Notes: generated from the sequence alone by a model not told the origin. Numbered from the stretch's first letter, positions 13,440-27,011 are shown. The stretch is DNA of 64,000 nt from Epiperipatus broadwayi (GCA_028023455.1 JAQFVV010000459.1:1-64000); one strand, 5' to 3'. Program-made: numbers and translations.

Positions 13440-15400
13440 ATGTGGGGCTCTCGATCTCTCCCACATCCCCGTATACTCAAAAGACTTTGAATATTGGAAA
13501 CAGGATGTGCATACACACTCCTTCATTAGGCTAGAACTTACTATTTCTTACTTATCATGAAAATGAGTTCGTTACTGTCTCATGCCTGTCACCTCCCATA
13601 AAGCTGAGGGTTCATTCTTTGTAACTCAACATCTATCTGCTGTTGCATGGGTGTTCCTGTAGTTTTGGTAGTTCAACGCCTCAAAACTGCACTCCATCCA
13701 AATTCTCTTAATGTAATGCTGTAATCACACTTGGAGTGGAACACAATGTTTAGCCTCATAATTTTGATTTCTTGAGAGTTTGGAAACAGAATGTTTTGAG
13801 TTCTGGGTTAAAAAAATATTTCATCAAAAGCAAACTAGCAGGTAATTATACATACCATCTCTTTTTCTCATAATAATAATCTCATTGCACATTTTTCCCT
13901 TGAATAATTTTGTTTTGGCTGGAATACCTTGTAAATATCTAGTAATTCATAACACAAACAGAACAAAGAAATTGTCTGTCTTCCATTCCCGCAAAAATCT
14001 CCATAAATGGCTGAGTTTCAGATTGAGAAAAAGGCATAACCAGGCCTTTGTCCATATCTAACCTCTAACCTACTCACCAGTCGAGGACAGTCAAGAAATA
14101 TGCGGTGGGAGCTTAGTCTCCCCAAAGACACAATAGATATGGGGACAACATTCTTAGTGCGACTTCACGTAGTTCGCCGGTTAGACCCCTCCCGCTTTTC
14201 CTATTAGAATGCTCATCAATTTTGGTTTCCTATAGGTATATTGAATTATCTAGCCTCATTAACTGTCCCATATTTTAAATCCTAGTAATGTTTTTTTTTT
14301 TTTCTTGATTTGAAAAAAAAGGTAAATTTTCTCAGCATATTTTTAGTTAATGTTTTCTATTTCTTTTTTTGCAACAAACCTTTAAATGTAATGTTCCATT
14401 CTAAAATTTATTTGTTGAATTTTTGGGGGGAAATAGGTTCAACTGTGTTGTTTTTCGGTTCGGGTTGTCATTCTCACTCATTGTATACCTTTTGGTGGGA
14501 AATATTCTCTATACATGTATGGCTGTGTAGTATGCATTTAAGGCCATCCAAATGTTTTTTGCCGCCTGGAGAAGGGACGACACCGATGGTGTAAATATTT
14601 TTCCACCTCTGTTTCATGCATATTTTTTAATTGGTAGGTAGTGTGAAACCTGCAGGAAGACCAACATATTCATTCAGCGTGGTGTGGCCATTTTTTTTCA
14701 AGTAGAGAGAGGAGTTCTGCAATGGTCATCTCAGTTTCCGTATAAGCACGCTGGGAGTCGTGCGATTCATCTGTAATTTGAAGAACAAGATGAAAACCCC
14801 CAAAAATTTCTCTGAGACTATCCAGACTACCTTGTACTAATTTCCTGGGTCCCATAGACTCTCCAGATAGCCGCCTTTCTCTGGTTTCACTTTGGGAGAT
14901 TGAAATCTCTCAGCGAATTGGTCCAGCAATCAGTATAATTTTGTGAGGCTTTTGAATGATGGTAGATGACAGTTACATCATCAACATAGGAGATGGGGCG
15001 ACCTTTTGAAAATGCTAGCCTGAAAAGCTTTCGTAATGTAACACAGGTACCCCATTTTGTCTGAGCAATGAATCAATATAATCTTGCACAAGGTTTTGAG
15101 ATTTCCTCCTGAGGAATTGGAAAGATGGTTTGTGAAATCTAAAGGCCAGGAGAGTCATCTAATGAGAGAGAGAATTTGATCTACCTCAGCTGTAAATCTC
15201 GCAATTAGTCTTGATGCTAACCAATGAGATTTAAAAAACTGAGGACAAGCAAATAACTTGAGCTGGCACCACTGAGTTAATTAAAACCCGGCCTTAGCGT
15301 TTCTTCTGCTCTAATATAGCCTTCTATCGTTTGATGTTTCTCCCAGCGGGAAGAGTTTTTCAACAGTTCGGTGCCTGTAAATTTTAGACAAAATATTCCA
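13440..15400 (-). pseudogene. L1/Tx1-like LINE remnant, left-arm copy
   Basis: Inverted counterpart of 20890-22850, roughly 20% different by eye and more decayed. On the minus strand, fragments match the right-arm reverse transcriptase, for example the stretch around 15250-15060 that corresponds to the PQGS region, and the end of the element near 13560-13900. No continuous ORF remains. Identification depends on the right-arm copy, which keeps PQGS, YVDD and the C-terminal zinc-like region. Confidence 0.55.
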
Positions 15401-15854
15401 CTGGATTCTCCTCTTGATTATTGATACAATGGTCTTTTATTTTTATTCTTGTTCTTTCTTTCTGTAATACTTCTGTCAAATATTTAATTGCAATGCATAT
15501 AATCATCTCAACATTATTCATATTTTTTGGGAAAAATTATTATAGTTAATTTCTCTGAATTTTTCAATGAAGAAAATTATTTTCCTTATCAAAATTACTT
15601 ATCAGGATCTTAATGAACACTGAATAGAACATTAAAATTCTTCTTAAATTGCTATGTATTCAAACTGCAAGAATACTAACATGCAAAATATTAAATAATA
15701 AGGATAGCAAACAGTCTGTTACACTGCAAAAACACATATGCGTTCTAGCCTCCCTCTTAGTTTCCTTCTTATGAGATTTTCTATATAATTTCATCATATT
15801 ATACAATCCCATATAGCTCACTTTCACTTCCCAGATCCTATACCACATACATAC

Positions 15855-15861
<7 letters not shown>

Positions 15862-15924
<63 letters not shown>
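15862..15924. repeat. (TA)n microsatellite
   Basis: Uninterrupted TA run; right-arm counterpart at 20364-20424 is broken by a short spacer. Confidence 0.95.
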
Positions 15925-15928
<4 letters not shown>

Positions 15929-16481
15929 ATTAATGCATTCCTCGGTTCATATCTATTTTATAATTTTTCTTGTCATTTGTTAATTTAAATTTGATATGGT
16001 TGTTTTTTGCTCAAGATTTAAATAGGGGGGAATGTGGCATAATTTGTTTATAAAGAAATTTGTTATTATTAATATTTTGCCATAATATATATGTTAAAAA
16101 TATTGGGTGTGGGAATGTAAGTGATTATTTATATTAAAACATACATCACTTATGTTTTGCCGAATAGGAAGAAAAATTACTGACTACATCCTTTGTTTAA
16201 GGCATTAAACTAATAGGTAGAGTCACAATATGAAACCAAACACATATCTTATTGTGTCAATGCATTTTTTATTACTTTTATGATATATATAATAAAGTTG
16301 AAGAAATATTGAATAAAGTATTAAAAAATAAAAGTTTTCTGTTTTGTTGGTTTGAGAATTTATTTTAAACAATTTATTTTTAAATTAATATGACCATATA
16401 ATATTGGAATAGGCAATAGATATTTTGTTTTAATAATAATATATATATATATATATATCATCATTATCAACCATTATCAAT
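15925..16481. other. AT-rich sequence without recognised gene
   Basis: Lies between the (TA)n tract and the RTE 3' end, with a short TA run at 16437-16459. Inverted match at 19816-20360. Nothing coding recognised. Confidence 0.55.
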
Positions 16482-18098
16482 CCACTGCAGGATGAAGGTC
16501 TCTCCAAGTTTAATCCATCTTCTCCGATCTTTAGCTTCTCTTCTCCACATCACCCCCTACACATTTTCTTATTTCATACCATCCATCTTACATGTGGTCT
16601 CCTTCTGGGTCTTTTACAATCTCTTGGAATCCAGTTTAAAATTTCAATTGTCCATCTATTATCATCTCTTCTAGCAATATGTCCAGCCCAACTCCACTTC
16701 AATCTTTTAATTTTTTCAATGAGGTCAGTAACACCTGTTTGTTCTCTTACCCATACATTGCGTTTTCGATCTCTTCTTGTTACTCCCAACATACATCTCT
16801 CCATACTTCTTTGAGTGGTCTGAAGTCTCTGTATTGATCTTCTATTAAGTGTCCAAGTCTCAGATCCATAAGTAAGAACCTGGTAAAACACATTTGTTAA
16901 AAACCTTTCTTTTCAAACACATAGGCATATTTCCTTTTAATATCAAGTTATTTCTACCAAAAGCACTCCAACCAAGTTTAATTTCTATGATTAATTTCCT
17001 TTATTTATGTTTCCATCTGTATTAATAATCTGACCAAAGGTATTCTAGACGTGTGCTCTTCCGATCTTAATTCATCATAATCAATCTTTATTTTCATATT
17101 TTGAGCAAATCGATTAAACATTACTTTAGTCTTTTTAACATTTATCTTTAGTCCTACTTTCCTACTTTCATCTGATAACTCCTGCTAACATTTCCTGCAG
17201 CTCGGAAGCATTATTTGCAAAAACAACTACATCATCTGCGAAATCTAAATGACTTAAATAATCTCCATTTACTTTCACTCCTTTAGTTTCCCATTTTAAT
17301 CCACAAAATACTTCTTGCAGCACTGCTGTAAAAAGTTTTGGAGATATGGAGTCACCTTGTCTTACACCTTTCTCAATGTTGACTTTCCTAGTATCATTAT
17401 GTAATCTAATTGTTGCTGTTGCATTTTTATAAATATTCTTTAAAATATGACAATATCCTGATCTATCACCTTGATGATCCAATGCTTTAATCACTGAAGA
17501 AATGTTTATAGAATCAAATGCCTTTTCATAATCTACAAATCCAAAACATAATGACAACTCATATTCATTTGTCCTTTCTATAACTTCTCTCAATACTTGA
17601 ATATGATCTACTGTACTAAAACCACTTTTAAATCCAGCTTGTTCTCTTGGTTGGTGAAAATCCAAGGTTCTCTGTAGACGAGTTGTAATTATCTTGGTAA
17701 AATTTTATATAAAACTGATAAAAGGCTGATAGGTCTGTAATTTCTAATATCTTCTTTATCACCTTTTATAAATATTAATATTATTTACTGCATTCTTCAC
17801 TAATCATCTTCGGTACATCTTTATCATTTAGACATTTGGTATATAACTTTGCTAATATTTTTTTCTGTTTCTTCACCTTGCTTCTTTTAATATATCAATT
17901 ATAATTCCATCTCCATTCCCTGGAGCCTTTTCCTTTTTTCATACATTTAATTGCATTTCTCACTTCTTCATTTAAAATTCTGGGCAATTCGGAAGATGTA
18001 TAGATATAGGGAGGTACTTTGTCTCTTAATATTATAATTTTTGATAAAATTTCCTATCGTCACGGTCTTTCTTGCATATCACCTTTTTCTTATACGGC
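16482..18098 (-). pseudogene. RTE-like LINE reverse transcriptase, left-arm copy (broken)
   Basis: On the minus strand the order of motifs matches the right copy: linker, APGNxDGI-like region, EKAFDSI (near 17520), RQGDSISPKL (near 17360), FADDVVVFAN (near 17230), then the RTE C-terminal region TYGSETWTLNRRSIQRLQTT and RRDRKRNVWVREQTGVTDL (16880-16700), ending in ATGATGA-type 3' sequence at 16482. Open pieces are 17665-17168 (165 aa) and 16891-16574 (105 aa). Several frameshifts break the frame, and at 17047-17067 about 20 bases of coding sequence are replaced by an adapter-like string. The palindrome centre removes the upstream endonuclease part. Confidence 0.8.
17047..17067 (+). other. Illumina TruSeq adapter-like 21-mer
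   Basis: The bases include GTGTGCTCTTCCGATCT, the 3' part of the standard read-2 adapter; all 21 bases match it. In the right arm (about 19208-19240) the equivalent place holds normal RTE coding sequence (LEEVKSYKYLG). The insert breaks the left-arm reading frame and is best explained as library adapter left in the assembly. Confidence 0.9.
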
Positions 18099-18166
18099 AT
18101 TTCCTACCAATACCAAAATAAAAAGTCTTAAGAATGTAAAACAACATTTTGGTATTGGTAGGAAAT
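18099..18166. repeat. Palindrome centre hairpin
   Basis: A perfect 21-bp inverted repeat (18099-18119 and 18146-18166; starts ATTTCCTACCAATACC) with a 26-base loop. It lies inside the RTE linker region. Immediately outside it, arm similarity is poor for about 100 bases, the left side looking garbled, and recovers near 18000 and 18280. Confidence 0.85.
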
Positions 18167-19815
18167 TTATATCTGCAATAAGGAAAAAAGATGGAATTAT
18201 TACTAAAAAGAGGGATGACATTATGAATTTGGTAGAAGATTTTTATCAAGAATTATATAGTAATAAAGAACAAGTACCTCCTATATCTATATTACATCTT
18301 CCGAATTGCCCAGAATTTTAAATGAAGAAGTGAGAAATGCAATTAAATGTATGAAAAAAGGAAAGGCTCCAGGTAATGATGGAATTATAATTGATATATT
18401 AAAAGAAGCAGGTGAAGAAACAGAAAAAATATTAGCAAAGTTATATACCAAATGTCTAAATGATAAAGATGTACCGGATGATTGGAAGAATGCAGTAATA
18501 ATATTAATATTTTAAAAAGGTGATAAAGAAGATATTAGAAATTACAGACCTATCAGCCTTTTATCAGTTTTATATAAAAAATTTTACCAAGATAATTACA
18601 ACTCGTCTACAGAGAACCTTGGATTTTCACCAACCAAGAGAACAAGCTGGATTTAAAAATGGTTTTAGTACAGTAGATCATATTCAAGTATTGAGAGAAG
18701 TTATAGAAAGGACAAATGAATATGAGTTGTCATTATGTTTTGGATTTGTAGATTATGAAAAGGCATTTGATTCTATAAACATTTCTTCAGTGATTAAAGC
18801 ATTGGATCATCAATGTATAGATCCAGGATATTGTCATATTTTAAAGAATATTTATAAAAATGCAACAGCAACAATTAGATTACATAATGATACTGGGAAA
18901 GTCAACATTTAGAAAGGTGTAAGACAAGGTGACTCCATATCTCCAAAACTTTTTACAGCAGTGCTGCAAGAAGTATTTTGTGGATTAAAATGGGAAACTA
19001 AAGGAGTGAAAGTAAATGGAGATTATTTAAGTCATTTAGATTTCGCAGATGATGTAGTTGTTTTTGCAAATAATGCTTCCGAGCTGCAGGAAATGTTGCA
19101 GGAGTTATCAGATGAAAGTAGGAAAGTAGGACTAAAGATAAATGTTAAAAAGACTAAAGTAATGTTTAATCGATTTGCTCAAAATATGAAAATAAAGATT
19201 GATTATGATGAATTAGAAGAAGTTAAGAGTTACAAATACCTTGGTCAGATTATTAATACAGATGGAAACATAATAGAGGAAATTAATCATAGAATTAAAC
19301 TTGGTTGGAGTGCTTTTGGTAGAAATAACTTGATATTAAAAGGAAATATGCCTATGTGTTTGAAAAGAAAGGTTTTTAACAAATGTGTTTTACCAGTTCT
19401 TACTTATGGATCTGAGACTTGGACACTTAATAGAAGATCAATACAGAGACTTCAGACCACTCAAAGAAGTATGGAGAGATTTATGTTGGGAGTAACAAGA
19501 AGAGATCGAAAACGTAATGTATGGGTAAGAGAACAAACAGGTGTTACTGACCTCATTGAAAAAATTAAAAGATTGAAGTGGAGTTGGGCTGGACATATTG
19601 CTAGAAGAGATGATAATAGATGGACAATTGAAATTTTAAACTGGATTCCAAGAGATTGTAAAAGACCCAGAAGGAGACCACATGTAAGATGGATGGTTGA
19701 AATAAGAAAATGTGTAGGAGTGATGTGGAGAAGAGAAGCTAAAGATCGGAGAAGATGGATTAAACTTGGAGAAACCTTCATCCTGCAGTGGATTGATAAT
19801 GGTTGATAATGATGA
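18146..19815 (+). pseudogene. RTE-like LINE reverse transcriptase, right-arm copy
   Basis: Encodes the linker and reverse transcriptase of an RTE/BovB-type non-LTR retrotransposon; the endonuclease is missing because the element is cut by the palindrome centre. Visible in order: linker (GRKFISAIRKKDGIITKKRD), [44 protein letters not shown], catalytic FADDVVVFAN, VKSYKYLGQIINTDG, TYGSETWTLNRR, RRDRKRNVWVREQTGVTDL, KWSWAGHIARRDDNRW. The frame is broken by TAA at 18513, a shift near the A run at 18575 and TAG at 18910; the last 281 codons (18961-19806) are open. The element ends in short ATGATG/TA-type 3' repeats, as RTE elements do. Confidence 0.85.
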
Positions 19816-20889
19816 TATATATATATATATATATTATTATTAAAACAAAATATCTAGTGCTGTATGTATAAGCAAATAAGATATGGTCATATTCATTTAA
19901 AATAAATTGGTTTAAAATGAAACATCAAAACAAAACAAAACAAAAACATTCCCTTTAATGCTTATTCAATATTTCTTCCAGCTTTATTATATATGTCATA
20001 AAGGTAATAAAAATCATTCACACAATAGGTGTGTGTTTACTTTCATATTTGTGACTCTACCTATTAGTTTGCTGCCTTAAACAAAAGATTATTAATCACT
20101 AAGATTTCAGTCAAACCTATTCGACTTAACATAAGTGATGTATGTTTGTATAAACAATCACTTACATGCACACTAGTGATATTTTAGCATATATATTATG
20201 GCAAAATGTTTCCCTTTATAACATTTCTTTATAAACAAATTATACACATAAAAAAAATTATTTAAATCTTGAGCAAAAAACAACTTATATCAAATTTAAA
20301 TATGCAAATAACTAAAAAAAAAATTATAAAATAGATATGGACAAAGTGCTGAAGTAGTTATTATTATATATATATATATATATATACATACATAATACTT
20401 ATATATATATATATATATATATATGTTATGTGTGTAGCAATATCTCATCTGGGGAAGTTAATGAAAGTGAACTATATGGGTGTATAATATGTTTAGTATA
20501 TAGAAAATCTCATAAGAAGAAGTTAACTATAGGGAACTAAATTTATATGTGTTTTGCGAGTGTAGCAGACTGTTTGCTATCCTTATTATTTAATATTTTG
20601 CTTGTTGGTATTCTTGCATTTTGAATACATAGCAATTATAAGAAGAAGTTTAATGTTCTATTCAGTGTTCATTAAGATCTGATGAGTAGTTTTGATAAGG
20701 AAAATAATTTTCTTCATTGAAAATTCAGAGAAATTAACTATAATAATTTTTCAAAAAAAATATGAATAATGTTGAATGATTATATGCATTGCAATTAAAT
20801 ATTTGACAAATATTACAGCAAATGAAGAACAAGAATAAAAATAAAGACCATTGTGTCAATAATCAAGAGGAGAATCCAGTGGAATATTT
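19816..20889. other. AT-rich sequence with (TA)n, no recognised gene
   Basis: Contains (TA)n at 20364-20424 split by a short unique spacer. Inverted match to 15400-16481 with about 15-20% differences. No gene seen. Confidence 0.55.
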
Positions 20890-22850
20890 TGTCTAAAATT
20901 TTTAGGCACCAATTTGTTCACAAGGGCTCTTCCACTGGGAGCGCTGGGAGAAAGTTTGTTCTCCCGGTAGAACATATTAGAGCCAGAAGAAGCACTAGGC
21001 CAGGCCACCTTTGACTCAGTGGTGCCAGCTCAATTATTTGCTGTCCTCAGTGACTACAGGATCTCATTGGTATACATCAAGATAATTGCCAATTTGCAGC
21101 TGAACAGGTCAATTCATATCTCATTAGATGGCTCTCCTGCGCAGGGTTTCCAACCCCATCTTTCAATTCCTCAGGGGTCACTGCTCAAAACCTTGTGCTT
21201 TATTGCATATATTGATTCATTGCTCAAAGAGACAGAGGACAGGTTGCCTGGTGTTTTTATTCTGGCACTAGGCAAAGTATTACATCATATCTCCTATGTT
21301 GATGATGTAACTGTCATCCTACCATCATTCAAAAGCCTCACATTATTATACTGATTGCTGGATGAATTCACTGAGAAGTTCAATCTTAAAGTGAAACCAG
21401 AGAAGGCAGCTATCTGGAGTATCTATGGGACCAAGAAGATAAGTACAAGGTTCTCTGGATGGTCTCAGAGTTTTTTGGGGGGTTTTCATCTTGTTCTTCA
21501 AATTACAAATGAATCACCAGATTTTGAGCATGCTGCTACAGAAAACTGAGATGACCATTACTAGACTCCTCTATCTACTTGGCCATACTTGGTAAGGTGA
21601 CACTAGTGAATATGTTGGTCTTCCTGCAGATTTCTTACTACCTACCAATAATTCAATATGCATGAAACTGCTGTGGAAAATGGCCCAAAAGCACCATCAG
21701 TATCAGTCTCTCCAGACTACAAAAACCCAAAGAACTGAATGGCCTTGGTCTGCATACTACATGTGTGCTATACTTACAGAGAATATTCCCCACCAAAAGT
21801 GCAATGAGTGAAATGATAACCAAAGAGATTAGTAGCTTGGTTGAACCTATGGACACTCCACCCCCAAGATTCAACAAATGGCTTTTTGAAATGGAACATT
21901 ACATTTAAAGGTTTGTGCAAAGTATTGATTAGCTCCCCATTAACTAAAAAATATGCTGAAAGTTTTACAAGTTAATTTTTCCAAATCAGGAGAGAAACCC
22001 AGCATTACTAGAGTTAAATATGGGACAGTTAATAGTAAAGACTGGGTATTGTACCTTAGAGCCAAAATTGATGAGCATTCTAATAGAATACAATTTGGGA
22101 GGGTTACCAACCAGCCAGTTTCTTGCAGTACAGCAGGGTCATAAGAATGTTGATCCCATATATGTGTATGTCTTTGGGAGACAAAAGCTGCCACTCACAT
22201 ATTTCTTGACTGTCCTCATTTGGTGGTGGATAGAGGTTAGCTATGGACATCCATAAGGCCTGGTTATGCCTTTTTCCTCAATCTGAATCAGGCCATTTGT
22301 GGTGGAGTTTTTGCAGGAATAAGGCTGACGATTCTTGTTCTGTTTGTGTTATGGATTACTAGATGTGCAATGATATTCCAGCCAAAACTAAATTATTCAA
22401 GGGAAGCAATACAATGAGATTATTGCTGTGAGAACTAGAGATGGTCTTATGGTGCCTGCTAAATTGTTTGCTGATACAGGGGAGCTAATCTCTTTGAACT
22501 CAAACATTTCTGATTTCCAAACTCTCAAATCAAAATTATGAACTATTCACATTGTGTTCCACTCAAGTGTGATTACAGCATTACATTAAGAGAGTTTGGA
22601 TGGGTGCAGTTTTGGGCATTGTTCTCCTTTCTACAGGAACCTCATGCTACAGCAGATAGATGTTAGTTATAGAGAATGAACCCTCAACTTATGGGAGGTG
22701 ATAATGCAGTAAGGGACAGTAGCAGCTCAATTTTCATGATAAGCAAGTATGTAGTTCCTAGCCTAATGAAAGGAAGTATACATCCTGTTTCAATATTCAG
22801 GTGTCACTGATATACAGGGATGTGGGGGGATCAGGTATCCTTACACCTTA
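20890..22850 (+). pseudogene. L1/Tx1-like LINE fragment, right-arm copy
   Basis: Fragment of a reverse transcriptase from about the A motif on (TFDSVVPAQLFAVLSDYRIS near 21007), then LSIPQGS (near 21165), catalytic YVDDVTVILPSF (near 21296) and FNLKVKPEKAAIWS. Downstream, in shifted frames, come VSLSRLQKPKELNGLGL (about 21700), typical of L1/Tx1 connecting regions, then THIFLDCPHL (about 22195) and VLFVLWITRCAMIF (about 22345), which resemble the L1-type C-terminal region. Open pieces are 21019-21354 and 21355-21549, divided by one stop. The same family is present at 38229-43470. The exact 3' end is not clear. Confidence 0.65.
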
Positions 22851-24508
22851 AGAATGATAAGGTAAAATCATTTCTAATATTGGATGTTACTCTTATGACT
22901 ATTGTTAGTAATGTAATGGTAATAAATATCACTTAATAAAAAAGAATGAAGGATAAAGACTTTAATTTTAGATATTTTATTTAACTTGAAAGCTGATCAA
23001 GCTATTTATTTTGAAGGACATGTGATTTCTGAATTACTCTCAGTAAACTTTTAACTTTGATTTAATAAAGTGATAACTTTAAATAATAATATGAAATATT
23101 CCTGTGAAATAAAGGATATTTTAATTTCAAAATATATCTGTGGAACTGAGAAAGAAATATAGTTAAGAGAATATTTTTATTGTTTGAATAAATGGGAGAA
23201 ACAATCAATATTGAAATTTATAGTGTTTTTTAAAATATATTTTTTTTAAATTTTATTATTATAATAATAAGGATTATATATTATTTTTAAAACAATTTTA
23301 AAGTTATATTGCTGATGAATATCAGAATGGCATAAAAGATACTCTTTCCATTCTGGATATTCGAATGACATCTTAGGTGAAGACATTGTTCTTCCAAATT
23401 TGTATTCTTTCAAGCTTTTATTATTTAAATTTAATATTTCATTAATTATTATTACTATTATTATTATGGTACATTAGAATATTTTAGCTTATGAGTGAAG
23501 TGTATATCTCCTATTGTCTACTAGGAAGTCATTCATTTATTCAACAATATGATAAAGCATATTATATTTAAATTATTATACTAATAATCCTGAGATTATT
23601 ATTATTACATGATTAATAATTAATTGAATCCCATTTATTACACAAATATCAGACTGTGGAATTAACAAATCAATTATGTTTAGTTGAACTATAAAAAAAA
23701 TACATTAACTCTTACTTTCCAAGAATCAAATCAGATCATGGCAATGAATGATATATAAATGATTGATGATTAAGCTATGATTTATATATAATTTGCCCCT
23801 CTTTATCATTTCTTTTTAACTGGATTTCCATCTTTCATATGTTGTTTAGGTTCAATATATATATATATATATAATATTGAAATTTATATATATCAAATAC
23901 AGTAATATTTATACAAATGTAACATTTTATTACTTTAAATTATATTCCTTGTAGTCTTTGTCAGCTATATAACGTTGGGTAATTACTGTATTTATTATAT
24001 TATAATGGGACAGCCTATTTGATAGCCTTAGTTGAGGCACCAAATATAACGAAACGGTATTTAATCATCCCAGTTGATGTATTAAATGTAATATAATCAA
24101 TTATATTTAATGTTTAGAAGTCATTAACTTAATGCTTCATAGTTAGGTTCACCAAATATAACAGAATGGATTATATTTAAAATCTAAGTTGGTCTTGTTA
24201 AATATAAAGGGATGATTAAATTCCTTAGAAAGAGGATACGCATTTCACTACAATCGGACTTTGGGTCTTCAAGTAGAATGCTAGAAATGAATCGATGAAA
24301 TACCAAGTCCATGATTATATATACCTTTATTATGCTAGCTCATTAATCTTTAAATAAGTTTAAATACAATTTAGACCAGGTCATCCATCTTTCATCCCTC
24401 TTTCAGTCACCATTATGCCACGATATTTAAACTCACGGAGAATTTGCAATCAGCTCTTTTCAGGAATAATTTCAAAAACAAGTTATTTCATATGCCTTTA
24501 TATAAGCA
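22851..24508. other. AT-rich sequence without recognised gene
   Basis: Matches about 11783-13430 inverted, apart from roughly 250 bases (about 23340-23595) that the left arm replaces by the poly-G/poly-A block. No coding sequence recognised. Confidence 0.55.
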
Positions 24509-24512
24509 TTAA

Positions 24513-25350
24513 CCTTTTAACTGTTTGACTCGTTCTTAATCGAGGCAATTTTTGATACATATTCGTTTTAATCGAGTAAATTTGACATCGCTGTAAATTG
24601 CTTAGTTTTTGGACTACGTTTACGGTTTTAACGTCATTTTTTAGAACGCAAAAAGTTTTATAATATACTGCCATCTATTGAATTATTTTACAAGTAAAAA
24701 ATCAATTAATTGATGATTTATGTCAAACAAAAACTAAGCACTGCCTTTTCACATCTTTTCTTGAATCTTATTGGCTGTTGAAATTTTGTAAACAAAAGAA
24801 AATGGAAAAGCTCCGCCTTCTCATCATCTTTTCTTGAATCTTATTGGCTGTTAAAATTTTTATATGGCTGCCAAAAATTAAAAATTTACTTAACGCTTTT
24901 GTTTTATTTTGAAAATGATAAACTAATGTTTTAGAGCATTTTAAAAATATTTTTTGATGAAATACAAATAAAATACAAATTATTTTCATATAATATGTCA
25001 AAAATAAATATTATTTTACAAAAATAGTTACAATTTTAGCAAGAATTATTTATTTATTGCAAAGTCGGGAAAAAAATCATAACGTGAAATTATGATTGCC
25101 GCTTTTTCATGTCAACTCAGAATAAATATTTTTAAAATTAAAAATCAAAATTTATTTTTGAACAAACTTTCGTTTATTTTTATAATGTGAGAAATTACTA
25201 ATATACTTTTTAAAAACGAAACTAAAGTGAATATATTTAAAAAAACGGTCAATAACTTTTGAAAAATTGATACATTATTTTGTGCATCGGCTAATTAAAA
25301 GCTTTGAGTGATACCACCTGCAGCGAATGAACAATTGGACAGTTAAAGGG
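24513..25350. mobile_element. piggyBac-type MITE
   Basis: 838-bp element flanked by TTAA on both sides (24509-24512 and 25351-25354), the hallmark target duplication of piggyBac. Its ends are inverted repeats: CCTTTTAACTGT at the left and, read inward from the right, CCCTTTAACTGT (11 of 12 match), with weaker similarity beyond. There is no transposase ORF, so it would be mobilised in trans. Inside are two copies of a ~45-bp direct repeat containing CTTGAATCTTATTGGCTGTT (24751-24800 and 24824-24867). Confidence 0.65.
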
Positions 25351-25354
25351 TTAA

Positions 25355-26955
25355 TTATAACTATTATTCATATGATATTTATAATACTAGCATATATATA
25401 ATATAATTCAATAATGATTAGACAAAGAGATCACGTTAACAAATCAATATTTAATAAACAATAAAAAAATATAATAGAATAGATAATAAAATATTAATAA
25501 ATAAATACGGATGAATTTTATCATTTTAAAAGAATATTAATAAATGATATTTTTTATTTAATACCCCATGATAAAACTCAATACTATAATAAACTTTCAA
25601 AAATTAAAGAAAATAGCTTAAATTAACAGATATATAAAAACAATATCTGGGTTCAAAAATTAATAATTTATGTAACTTATTAATTTATTTATCGTTCTTA
25701 TTTATATGCTTCACAATTACCCATATATAAGTATTATTTGCCATTGTATAACTTATATATTATATGTATTTTTAATAAATAAAAATACATTAAACGTTTA
25801 CAATATTACGTAGTAAACACAAAACAATCCTGTTTAAGATATCTGTCAAATAATAACTATTTTTTATATCCCTCATCTAATTTGATGAATTATGTTAAGC
25901 TTTCAATTAATTATATTTTATAATAAATATAATTTTCCTTTTAAGATATATATGATGCGATGCCAAATTCGAAATAAAGATAATAATAATAATAATAAAC
26001 ATATTAAAATAATATAAAAATTATTATAATATATATAAATAAATAATAAAGGAAACTTATTTATAAGAGAGTTGAGAGTAGATATTGAAGTCTATAGTTC
26101 ATCATCCCAATGAAGATCTCTTACTTAAGCATATCACCAATCCATTTGTACAATGATGATTCCATTTATCCTTAAACGATAAACTGTTAATAACATCCAA
26201 TGACCAGATTAATGTGAAATAAAATAAATATTCTTCGAATGTAGATGTTCTTAATCTTCATTTCTCTATTATCACTAGACGTTCTATATATTCAATATTT
26301 CAAAATATTTTAAAATAGCATGCAAGGTTGGTTTCGGAACCTTTTACGATATAATGAGTGTACTACTCAGTGCACATTGTTTTATCCTTAATATATATAA
26401 TTATCTTAAATTTATATATATCCGAAGAATAATGGAAGAGTTAAAACAATGTAGTTTCAAAACTTAAACAGACGTTCTTTTCCTTTATATTGCTATTCCT
26501 TTAAGATTAAGTAGAAAATTAAATATATTTTCCTTGCAAACTTTGAATCCACAAATTATTTTAATTTGGAAAAGTTAATATTTAAATTCCAATCGTTAAA
26601 TAGTAGTATTGATAAAATAAATATATTTTTTTAAAGAGAAATGATTTTCTTTTTTCCTTCGTTTTTTTTATATCCCGAGCACGAACGAATCTGCTCGTGT
26701 GTTATATAAGTTCATGTTTAATTCAACTATCAATTGCTCCACTGACATTAAGATTTAATAATAAAATAAAAAAATATATAAGTATTTATTCTTAACTTCA
26801 AATCTGGCATTTTACTCAAAAGCTTAAGGTATATATTATTTAAAACTTAAATGTATATATTAATAGTACATATATGTTACATAATAAAATAGTCAAATAT
26901 AAAAATTTATATTTATAAATAATTTCACAAGAGATAATAATAACTGTAAGTTACT

Positions 26956-26959
<4 letters not shown>
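25355..26959. other. AT-rich sequence without recognised gene
   Basis: Inverted match to 9288-10924 at about 90% by eye. No ORF, RNA or repeat signature was recognised. Confidence 0.55.

Positions 26960-27011
<52 letters not shown>

Noticed and set aside
18099-18166. Palindrome centre as a replication origin or transposon terminal repeat
   Set aside because: It lies within RTE coding sequence and shows no feature beyond the inverted repeat itself.
19461-19781. 106-aa minus-strand ORF in the right RTE (and 16492-16674 in the left)
   Set aside because: Antisense of the conserved RTE C-terminal region.
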